Shown here: positions 22,901-34,900 of the stretch, in pieces
Layout: each line of letters starts with the position of its first letter
Position numbering within the stretch: position 1 is the stretch's first letter
NCBI GenBank assembly: GCA_023053575.1
Contig: JAKZAP010000018.1
Coordinates: 8,618,001-8,682,000 of the forward strand
Reading direction: 5' to 3'
From: Branchinecta lynchi
Taxonomy: Eukaryota; Arthropoda; Branchiopoda; Anostraca; Branchinectidae
DNA: 64,000 bases
The notes under the pieces: generated by a model
The model's input: only the letters and a program-made list of their open reading frames with translations
Databases searched by the model: none
What the model was told of the DNA's origin: nothing
Position numbers and translations under genes: made by a program

Positions 22901-25900
22901 TTTTTCTTTAGGCTAAAATTTAACTGTTTCTCTTACAAATTCTATCATTTACCGTTGATTAAATACTGAGACTCCAATTCCAGATCCTCTTGTTCCAGAA
23001 AACGGATGGAGCGACGTTCCGGCAGCAGCAGCAACTGTAGTTTAGTCAATATACTACCCAAAATCACATAAAGTGAGCGCCGCAGGCGAATTTTTTTTGC
23101 TTTTTCCTGCCAAATTTGATTTCCATCCAATTTCTAGATTTTAATGTTTCGAAATCTCAATCCTAAAACTGGCTTAAACCCCTGTCAAATGACGCGCCCT
23201 TCCACAAAATAGAGAATATTAGGAAAAGTGCTGCAGGCGGAATTTTCGAAATATTTATGATTACCGTATACATTCTTTTTGGGATCCAAAATAAAAGTAA
23301 GGACTATCGATGATATCATAGATCATCCCTTTTGTCTGCGACCAGTGCTTCACTCGACCTCTTCTGAGTTTCAAGGTTTGTACTTCCAAATCCCTAACGA
23401 ATAAATTACCGAATCCCAGTTATTATCTACCGTATCCCGGTTATTATACCGAATTGTTTCAGTATCGAAAGACTACCAAACAATATTCAATTCGGTATAC
23501 TTTCGTTGAAACTGGAATAAAGTCAGGATTCGTGGTTAACTTCCGAATCCTGGAAATTATACTGAATAAATTACCGAATCCCAATCATGATACCGAATAA
23601 TTTGAACCAATAGCTTACTCGGGATTCTGTGTAACTAAGGAATCTCCATAAATATACCGAATAGTTTCGGCATCGAAAAATCACCAAATGATTTCAGTAA
23701 ATTTTCTCACTAAATTCGTGATAAATATCGAATACTGGCAATTGTACCGAATCCCGATCATTATACCGCAGAAATTTGTACAGATAGCCTATTTTATTCT
23801 GTGTAACTACCGAATCCCCGTAAATATATCGAAACAGTTCTGCCATCGAAAAAATACCGAACAATTTTAGTATAATTTTGGGCCTCCGGCCCAAAATTTT
23901 ACCGAATCTCAAAAAGGTGGGGGGTGCTGCACCCCCCCCCTTGCGACGCCCCTGCCTGTGACAAATGCTAGGCATATCTAATATTTGGAATACCTTATGT
24001 CTAAAGCTGGATCCCTTATGCCGCTGGCTACCTGTCGGTACCCTAATGCTGACATACTCTACTATATAAGGATTCAGCACCATTTGGCATTGCTTGCCCT
24101 ATCCAGCAACAAGCATACAGAGCTACCACAAGTTAGAGGCTTGGAAATAGGGCCTAAGGGGCTTTCCTAAACTGAAAAAGGGTAGGACCCTATTTGCACT
24201 TTTTTTGCTAGGATCAGAGGACTTTCGCTTCGAAGTACAGGTACCTCATTTAGCAAAATACGCTATGGCTCTTAGATTTGTGCAGCGAATTTTGGGCATC
24301 AATCCTAGATTTCTTTTCATCAGATACAAAATTTAATTGCTCTTTTTCAGGTAAATTAAATCAGTTCTTGAATATACCATAAGGAGGAAATGCGAGAGTC
24401 AAGTGTTGTTCAAAGATCCTTCAAAAATAAAAATGTTCATCAGAGCATGCTGTGAGCTGGAGTTTGAGGCCTGCCCTTATGACAGAATAAGCTACTTTAA
24501 AACCTCTAAGGCTTTAGATCAAAACCCTGTCAAGGTTTGCTGCGATCTCAAGAAGCAGATTGGATTCAAACAAAATTTTCAGTTTGGAAAAGAGGTTAAC
24601 ATTTTAATATATCTCAAAAACAGATTCTAGCTTTTAAATTGGCTCAAACCCCAAAATTCCAAGCCTAAAACCACACATTAATGATGCGCTTTTCGAATAT
24701 ATAGAGAACACCAAGAAAGGCACTGCAGGTAAAATTTTGTGGAACATTTACTATCGGACCATCTTTTGGGAATCCCAAACAAAAGCAAGGGTTTTCCCTC
24801 TGTGCCCACAATAGCTCCCAAATGGATGTATTTTGCCAGAAGCTGGTCCCTGGCAGTGCTATTCCATGCAACACTTTTCAAAACAAGCAGTGGTCATCCA
24901 GGATAAAATAAACACAAAGTAGGTTGGTTCTGAATTTCTATGCAAAAAAAAATGTGGTTCTCAACGCTTATATTGTTGAAAATTTACCTTATAAGACGAA
25001 ATATTTAAAAATCAACCTTTTCCTCTAAAATACAAGGACTCAACACCAAATCAGATTGAAACTGAGGACAGCAGGCAATAATTAAAAATCAGCCTGTTTT
25101 CTCCTAAAATACGAAGATTTTGGTTCAAATACAGATTACAAAACTGTGGGATGCAGTGTGAAATTCACGATCTGTAATGCTGCCTTTACGTCAGTATTTC
25201 AGACAACAAGCAATATAAGTTTAAAAAAAACTCGGATTTTTGGGCAAATTTAAAATTCAGGGGGGCCATACCCCCCCCCCTAAACTGCCCCTAAATGGCA
25301 CCATTACTCTTTACAAATGGAGTAGATTGTCCTAAGAACAGTTATAAATGTAAACACCTCCAGTGCCGCTGCAGTGCCTTGCTGGCAGCTGAACTCTATC
25401 CATATATGGATACAAATATACATCCTTAGATATTCTTTCACTCAAATTTCCCATTTCATTCATCCAATGATTGAATGCTGCATGAATTCCGCAGGCCTTG
25501 GATAATAGGCTGAGATTTGGTTATGACCATAAAAAGGACTCCAGAGCCTTGTTTTTGTTGCATGCTGCAGGTCCACTTCTCAGCCGATTCCTGAGTGATT
25601 CTTTCTACATCCGTATTTGCACTGCAGCGCTTCCGAGGAAGACGGCAGCGCTTCACGAGAATCACGGACTTGCTCCCCAGCCAAGTCTGTGCTTCCCTAC
25701 AAGATGCTGCGGCGCTGCTGCTTCATCCACGAAGAAAGTGAATCCAAAAACGCATATTATGTAAAAGCAAAGAAGTGCTGCAGCAGCGATGCGGCAGCAC
25801 TATTGCAACTAAAACGAGGCTCAGAAAAGTTTAGGCCATTGCAGAAATTTATGTTCCAGCAATCCAGGGTACCTTGAAAGAAAATGTGGTACCTCAGAAG

Positions 25901-28900
25901 GAAACGTACAGTAAAAAAGGCATCTGCTTGCCTTCAACACATTTTTTTTGGTTATAATTAAAGATAAACAAAAGTAGGAGAACAGATTTGGCAAGTTGAA
26001 CTCTAACAGAAATAGAATAGTCTCCAGAAGGCTAGTACTAGTATTACATAATAATGATTGTCCTTTAGTTCAGCTTTAGTTAGGCTACTTGTTGAGGTTG
26101 TGCAGCATCATGTCATGAAAAGTATTCTATATAGTTATTACAGATTGGTTCCCTTTATTTATATGACAACTCTAGCTACTCTGCGAAGATAAGTAATAGG
26201 CTACATACCGAAATCGGAGGATTGCTCTACAAGAACGCCACGCCGTGAACTATTTTCGAAAACAGAGAGGTTTGAAGACCAGTGTTGCCACCGGCAGTAA
26301 AATATTACTACAGGAGTGCTGCGTGAAGCCGCCACCCTAAACTCCTATTTTTGGGAAATGACTTAGGGAAAAAGAGTAAAGGTTGAGATAAAATCCAGTG
26401 GAGTATCCTGAAAGGAAGCTTAGAACCTTCACTTTCTGCTGGTACCATAGTTTACTTGTAATTGTTCAAGGCTAAGCTGGAGAACACGAAAGAATATAGG
26501 CACCCAAGTGATCATGAAGTCGCCCACTTTGCTAAAAATAGTATTTTGCTACATGGTGAAGTTAGAGGCCAGCTGTTTGGTCAGAGAGGTTCCTTGACCT
26601 TTTGCAAATAACAAAATTTGCTGTTTTCTTGGAATTTGCATGATTTTTCTGGGGGTGGCAGCTTCATGATCCAAGGTGGCAGGATCATGTACCATGGCCA
26701 ATTGGGGGGTGGGCGGTGCCATAGTAAGGGCGGCTTCATGCAACACTCCTGTAGATCTAGTAAAAAGAAATCTAGTAAATACAGAGGATCTAGTAAAATC
26801 CGTTCTAATCTAGTAAAAAATGCTAATTTCTAGTAAAAAAAAATGGTCCAATCGAAAAGCTATGTCCTTATCGGAAATTCTGAGGAAATGTGCAGAGGTA
26901 TTAGGATCCAGTCTTGCTCCTCACTCTTTACAGCTGGCCTCGTACATATGCAGAGGCCAAAGCGACAGCGACAACCAGATTTTACCGAATCCTAGAACTA
27001 AGAATTAAAGAGCTTTAAATTATGCTTTAAATTATTTTAATTATGGAACAGAAACGATTACGTAGGAAGAGTAACAATAGAGGGCAGCATGAAAGACGAT
27101 AATCCAACTATTAGGCGGCGTTTCGGAGAAGCCCAGATTTAGAATATATTGTCGGGTATGATTGCAGTAACAGCTTGTATCTATTATAGCCAATATAAAA
27201 CTAAAACGAGCGCCGCAGGCGAAAATTTTTGAAATCCATTTGTTTTCTGTAGGCTAAATTTGACTGTTTCTCTTACAAGTTCTATCATTTACGTTTGATT
27301 AAATACCGAGACTAAGAAGTTCCAGAAACCAGATGGAGCGAAGTTCCGGCATCAGCAGCAACTGTGGTCTATTTATATACTATATATATACTATATTTAT
27401 ATACTATTTTTGTTTTGCTTTTTCCTGTCAAATTTTATTTCCATCCAGATTCTAGCTTTTAATATTTGAAAATCTCGATCCTAAAATTGGCTTAAAACCC
27501 CCGTCAAATGACGCGCCCTTCCACAAAATAGAGAATATTACGAAAATTGCTGCAGGCCGAATTTTCGAAATACTTATGATTAGGTATTCTTTTGGGGATC
27601 CAAAATAAAAGTAAGGACTATCGATGGTATCATAGATCATCCCTTTTGTCTGCGACCAGTGCTTCACTCGACCTCTTCTGAGTTTCGAGATTCGCGGTAA
27701 CGTCCGAATCCTGGCAACTATAACGAATAAATTACCGAATCCAAGTTATTATACCGAATAAGTTTAGATCGATAGCATGTTGGAGATTCTGTATATCTAC
27801 CTATCCCGATTATTATACCGAATTGTTTTGGTATCGAAAGACTACCCAGCAATATTCTTATTCGGTATAGTTTCGTCGGAACTGGAACGAAGTCAGGATT
27901 CGTGGTTAACTTCCCAATCCTGGAAATTATACTGAATAAATTACCGAATCCTGATCATGATACCGAATAATTTTGAACCAATAGCTTATTCGGGATTCTG
28001 TGTAACTAAGGAATCTCCATAAATATACCGAATATTTTAATGAGTTCAGTAAATTCTCTCACCAAATGCGTGATAACTACCGAATAATGGCAATTATACC
28101 GAATCCCGACCATTATACCGAAGAGATTTGTACAGATAGCCTATTTAGGATTCTGTATACTACCGAATCCCCGAAAATATATCGAACAGTTCTGCTACCA
28201 AAAAAATACCCAACAATTTTGGCCCAAAATTTTACCGAATCTCAAAAAGGGGGGGGGTGCTGCACCCCCCCCCCCCCCCTGGCGACAACCAGGATCAGAG
28301 CTCTTTGACCATTGTGCTAGGTCTTTAGTCCCTGATGAAAACGTACGAACGAACTATTTTCAGAAAAATCGACTGTTTCTAAGAGAATTTGTTTAAAGAA
28401 AAAATCCACTGTCTTTGGAAAAATCGCGGCGCGTTTTCTTTACCGATTGACAATATGGGGGGGGGGCGCCCTCCATTTGTGACGTTTCTGCTCTTTATGA
28501 CTAAGTCTGTGGTCGGTTTTTTTTTTATGTTTTCTTTACGGATCAGAAGTGTGACTAAAAATCATTGCCTCAAAATTTAACTGTCTTCCGATGCATTTTC
28601 TTTATCGTATGGGTCCCCTGAATCAATGCATTTTTTTTTCGAGTTAGTAAATTCTAGAATCTAGTAAACTTAATTTTGGTCGGGTGGCAACACTGGTTTG
28701 AAATCGTGTCATACAGTAACGAAAAACATTCGAGAATATTTGGGTTTTCGTCGAAGTTTTGTTGGCCGCTGGTTGGCCGGTTGCTTGATTTCCGTTGCCA
28801 AATGCCGTCGTAGTTCACATCTTTCTGGGATCCCAAAAATTAGTGGAGGGTACCTATGACATCGTAAAAGTTGTCCGGCGTCTGTCTGTCCGTCTGTAAG

Positions 28901-31900
28901 AACGATAACTCTCGAAGGTCGAGTTCGTAGATAGGCTTTGTAGCCCTATATTTAGGAGTGGGGAGGGGGTTTTAATTGGACAAACAAATGTTTTTTAAAA
29001 GTTATTGAGATGCTTGATTTAGGGCTAAGGAGACATGCTGACTCCGAATATGAAAGTTATTTTCTTGCCGGACAAGTACTTACTTACTCAAGTCCCGTCC
29101 ATCCTCACGGGATGTTTTGGGGCCACTCCTTTTGACAGGGCATGAACCAGGGCTCGGTACGTTGTTCAATCGTGTGCCGTCCGAGTCAACTCTATGATGC
29201 GATTTCGGTCGAAGTTTTCGATCCACCACTTGCGTGGCCTTCTTCGTGGTCGGGATCCATATTGTGCCTTCGAGTGAAACTTTTGATAGACGGTCGTGGT
29301 CCAATCTTTTGACATGCCCAAGCCATCGCAGTTGCTGTCGTTTGATTTTGTTTAGGACTGTGTCGGGAGACTTCAGCCGTCTTCTCACCTCCTCTCGGTG
29401 TAGGTGAATCTTGGTGCGGCGGAGACATCTCATCTCGAATGCAAGTAGATTGCCCTCATTTTCGATCTTCAGGTCCAGGCCTCATACCCATATAGAGCGA
29501 TTAACACGATCAGGCTGTTGAAAAGTTGAACTTCCAGTTGGTTCGACAGGTTTCGGCATTTCCAGATGTTTGTGAGCCTTTTAAAGCTGGAGCTAGCAAG
29601 AGCCAGGCGGCGTTTGATGTCAGAGGTATGGCAGTTGTCAGCTGTGAGGAGACTGCCGAAGTATAGACAAATTGGTCGACCGTTTAACCCGGAATCCGGC
29701 GAAAACCGGACACAAAATTTGTCGACTAATTTTTGGCCACAGCAGTCCCCACCCCTTTATTTTAAAACCAGTATAGCTCTACGCGTGGATGACGACATTC
29801 ATCTGTTTATTCTATGGACTTTGAAGAGACATAGTGTAATCGAAGGTCGAGGGGGGTGATATATAATGTTCAAATGAGGAAATATGTTGTTCAAGCGAGG
29901 ATGTTGTTCAATGAGGATTCACTAGTTAAGTACAGGTCAAGTTCGTAGATGGGTCCTTTAGTCGTATCTTTAGAGGCAGAGGATGGGTTTGGAATTTACG
30001 GTAAAAAAATTTACGGTAACATTGAGGGGTAAGGAAGTCCGCTGAATCCGTATTGAACTTGGTTTTCTTGCTGGACAAATGGTTCATTTCGGCTGAAACT
30101 GAAAATTTGGTTAAAGCTCAAAGTTGTTTTGGAAATTGACTCGAGATTCGGTATCGCGGTAGGGAGAAATGCTGAATCCATATTTGAACTATATTTAACA
30201 GTACAAATATTCAAGGAATCTGACGAAGACTGAATGGCGAAGACATGACCCAATGGTTTGAATCAAATGCTAGATTTTTGGGATCCCACCGAAACCTTTG
30301 GTCTTGTTTTTTAAGACCAAAGATCCGCGGCCGGTCGCCATTTCTTCACCTTGCTATTGCAGGCAAACTTTGAACTTGCTCTATCACCAAGTTCGACGTT
30401 CAAAGTTAAAGGAAAAAAATGAAATTAAAAAAATAATCGCCCTGGCTTGGTCAACGATAAAGATATACATTCTGAGATTCGTCCACTGAATAATAAAGAT
30501 TCTTGCAAAAAAAAACACCAGCAAGAGTGCTAAAATACTAAATTTCCATTAGCTAGCTTAGTCTATCTTTCGGCCCAACGCTTTCCACTACGTGTTCATC
30601 CCTTGTGAATAGAGCCGTAAAAAGCCTGCGCGTGGCTTACGGGAAAATATCCCGATATATATAATCGAAATGGTCTTTTTAACGCTTATTGAGCCCCTGT
30701 GCTTTTTGGATCCCAAACGTAAGTGGAGGGATACCTATGACATCGTAAAAGTTGTCCATCTGTCCGTCGATACGATACCTCTCGAAGGGAATGAGATATT
30801 TTGATGAAACTTGTTGTGAGGACTCTTCGAGTCAGGAGTAAGGTCAAGCTCGTAGATGGGCTCTGTAGCCCTACATTTAGGGGTGGGGGAGGGGGTTCAA
30901 ATTAAGGGGCGAACAAAATATTTTTAAATAGCTAATGTGATAGTCAATTATAGGGTAAGAAGACATGCTGAACACGAATATGCAAACAAAAATTCGTCCG
31001 ACAAGTAGTTCGCCCGGAATCCGGCAAAAATCGGAAAGCTGGTTAAAAGTAAAAGTTTTATTTGAAGTTTATTAAATGTTCGATTAGGGGTAAAAAGACA
31101 TGCTAAACGATGGTGAAAACCATTTTCGCGCCGGACGAGTTGTTTGTCCGGAATCCGGCCAAAACCGGAAAATTCGTAAAAAGTAATAAGTTTTATTTGA
31201 AGTTGATCAGATGACAGATTTACGGGTAAGAAGAGACGCTGAGTCTGTATATGACAATATTTTTTTAACCGGACATATAATTCGTCCGGAATCCGGTTGT
31301 AACCGTTTTTTTTAGAAGTTAAAGTTTTATTTGAAATTGATTAGATGTTCTTTATGTTCTTTATAGGGATAAGGAGATACAGTACGCTGAATTCAATTCT
31401 GAACATTCTGTTTTTGCTGGACAAGTAGTTCGCTGTCGTCCGAAACCGGAAATTTGGCAGAAGCAATGCAGGAAGTTTCGGTCAGTATTGTCAAAACAGA
31501 TATGTCTTATAGAGGTATAGCTGAACTTGTTTTTCTCTAATGATTAGCCTGGCGAAGACTGTATCTGGCAAAGACAATACCAATTTGTCTGGATCAAATA
31601 TTAGATTTTTGGGATCCCATCGAAACCTTAGGTCTTGTTTTTTAGTCGGCATGGCTCATCTGTTTCGTAAAAAAGATCGCCAGACTCGGCGAGTGGCTTA
31701 TTTCAAATATTGTAAATTCCTCCTCTGGCTCCCTAGATGGCACCGAAACAGAAAAGCCATTGCTCGATTTGGACTAATACACGTGCCCTCTCGGATTCGG
31801 ACTTCGAGTGGTGACCTATGTAAAAAGAAAATTAATCTGATTCACTTGTACGACCCTATGCGGAACTTCTTTCTTGATGATGCTCGTTAGCTTTTTGGAA

Positions 31901-34900
31901 TCCCAAAACGTAAGTGGAGGGATACCTCTGACATCGCAAAAGTTGTCCGTCTGTCCGTCCGTCCGTCTGTTAGCACGATAACTCTCGAAGGGGTTGAGAT
32001 ATTTTGATCATGAGGACTCTCTAGGTCAAAGTACAGGTCAAGTTCGAAGATCGGCTATGTAGCTCTATATTTAGGGGTGGGGGAGGGGTTTGAAATTAAG
32101 GGGAACAAAAAATATTTTGTAAAAGCTAATGAAACAGTCGAATTAGAGGTAAAGAGACCTGCTGAATCCGAATATGAAATTTATTTTCTTGCCCGAAAAA
32201 TAGTTCACCCGGAATCCGGTGAAAACCGGAAATTTTTTGAAAAGTAAAAGTTTAATATGAAGTTGACTGGAGGATCGATTTAGAGGCAAGGAAACGTGCT
32301 GAGTCCGAATATGAAAATTATTTTCTCGCCGGACAATTAGTTCGGCCGGAATCCGGCCAAAACCGGAGAATTTGTTTAAGTAAAAGTTTTATTTAAATTT
32401 GATAAGATGTTCGATTAGCGGGATGGTAGAGGTGCTGAATTCGCATATGACAATCATTTTATCACCGGACGTATAGATCGCTCGGAATCCGGCTGAAACC
32501 GGAAAATTTGTTAAAAGTAAAAATTTAATCTGAAGTTGATTAGAGGTTGGATGTAGGGGTAAGGAGACATGCTGAATCCGTTTTTTGAGTTTTATTTTCG
32601 GACAAGTAGTTCCGGAATTCCGCCAAAACTGGAAAATTGGCAAAAGTAAGGCAGGAAGTTTCGATCTGCTTCGTCAAAATAGATATGACTTAAAAGGGTA
32701 AATACACATGCGGAATCCATATCTGAACTTGGTGTTCTCATATGATTAGCTCTTTGGCCTTAATCTGTTTCTAAACAGATTAAGGCCTCTTTCTGGAAGA
32801 CAAGAAGACTGGCGAAGACAAGAAGACTGGCGAAGACAAGACCCAATTGTCTGGACAAATTGAACTTTTGGGATCCTATCGAAACGTTTGGTCTTGTTCA
32901 TGTTGTTTTGTTAGTTTGTTTGTTGTTTATTCTCGCTATTTATCCTTTTGTTTTGTTTTTCATAATACTCCGTACCTTGTGGTTTACAGTTTACGGGTGA
33001 TAAAGTTCATTCATTCATTCATTGAATTTTCATCTGCTAAAAGTTAACGTTGACCAGCTACACGGAAATGGCAACCAGCGGCCAAAAACAGTAAACTTAT
33101 TTTAGAAGAGACCTTCTGATTTCGGAACTGAAGGTAACCTCATACTTCGATCAAACGCATTTAAAGGAAGAAAGCATCGAAGTACTACTGCACTTATCAC
33201 TGTGAAATTTTACTGGCCTGACAGAGCTGAAACCTTGGAGTAATAATTTTCATGTAGATGAACCTTCTTCGGAGTCATCTGGATGATCTTGAAATGCAGC
33301 TTCCCAAAAAAGTAGAAGAAGTTCTGGTCCCAGCCTTGGACCGCTCGATCTTATTGGCGTCAACAACGCAGCTGAGCGAAGAAATCGAAAGCCAGCGCAA
33401 AATCATAGAAGATTTGAGGGAGCAGCTTACGACGAGTGTGAGTTGTAACAGTTGTAACTATCTTATCAATTTGATTTAACACGTTTACACACTGCGCATA
33501 TCCGACCGTATCTGGAAATCCGAGCGTACTTTACGCTCGCATTGATCTTGAAGTGTGTGCGGTCGTCAAACCGGAGCGGGACTCCCCCTCTAACTCCCCC
33601 CACAGTGCCCAAATCCGATCCGGTTCTATCACTGACGTATGTAGTTCTTGTGCTTGTACTTCCCACCAAGTTTCATCCCATTTGCTCCACTCTAAGCATG
33701 TCAAAATATTTTCCGGTCCCCCCTCCGACTCCCCCCCCCACATTCACCGGATCCGGTCCAGACTGTAAATGGGTCATCCGAGACACGAGGTCTTTCAAAA
33801 TATCAAGTTTCGTTCAGGTTCGATCACCCGTTCCACATTTATACATTCCTGAAGATTCCAGATTCCCCCTCCCTTCACTCCCCCCATGGTGGTCAGATCG
33901 GGAAGTTGACTATTTTCAGGTGTATGTGGTTGGATCCCTGACTTGCCTGCCAAGTTTCAATGCCCTAGCCCACCTGGAAGTAACTTAACTCCGTATCACC
34001 GGAATTCTGGACCCCCCCCTCCAACTCCCCCCACAGTGCACGAAACCGGTCCGGTTCTGTCAATAATGTACCTAAGGCTTGTGCTTGTTACTCCGACCAA
34101 GTTTCATCCCGATCGCTCTACTCTAAGCGTGTCACATGATTTCCGGTTCCCCCTCCGACCCCCCCCCCCCCCCATTCATTGGATTCAGTCCGGACTTGAA
34201 ACGTGACATCTGAGCCATGATGTCTTTCCAAATATCAAGTTTCATTAAGTTCCGATCACCCGTTCGAAAGTTCTGCATGTGTCACTAAATTCCGGATTCC
34301 GCCCCCCCCCCCACGATGGTCGGATCGGTCAAATGACTATTTCCAAGTTAGTTTGGTCGGGTCCTAATATGCCTGCCAAGTTTCATTGTCCTAGCACATC
34401 TGGAAGTACCCTAACTCGCAAACACCGGACTAACCGACCGACCGACGGAAAAGTGATCGGTATATGGCACTTGGCCGGAAGGCAAGTGCCACAAAAATCA
34501 GCACTTTTTCATATGGATTCAATGATGATGCCGAGAAGCCGGGTGGGAGTTTCGGTCTGCGAGCACCCGACCCTGAAGGCAGAAGTATTGGTTCCCACGA
34601 GCCGAAGTTCATTTCCGGGTAGGACATCCGATCTTCCTCACACTGCTGTAGATTTGGTTCATGGCACCACCAGGCGAGCGGATTTTCTTCGGCAGACGTA
34701 GCTGGAGACGGTGCCGAAAATTATCGCAGGCAGTGGTTCCAGTCCTCGAGCGATCGATCCTGATCGTCTATCCAAATTGCAAAGGCGAAATCTTGATTCG
34801 GTGAGATGCAAGATGCAGGACGCATGCAGAAAATCGTCTGCAGATCTTTACTAGTCAATTAATCAATCAATCAACTTTATTACCAAATAGCTTGAAGCTA

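Noticed and set aside
24403..24630. 75-codon frame with MLFKDPSKIKMFIRACCEL as a possible DZIP1 exon
   Set aside because: No usable acceptor/donor pair in phase 0 and no coiled-coil or DZIP1 character. It sits between hAT remnants.
33542..34206. Proline-rich open frames of up to 148 codons
   Set aside because: They lie in the C-rich family C repeat, where C-runs translate as proline and stops are rare. The frames are not shared with the 11.6-kb or 60.4-kb copies.
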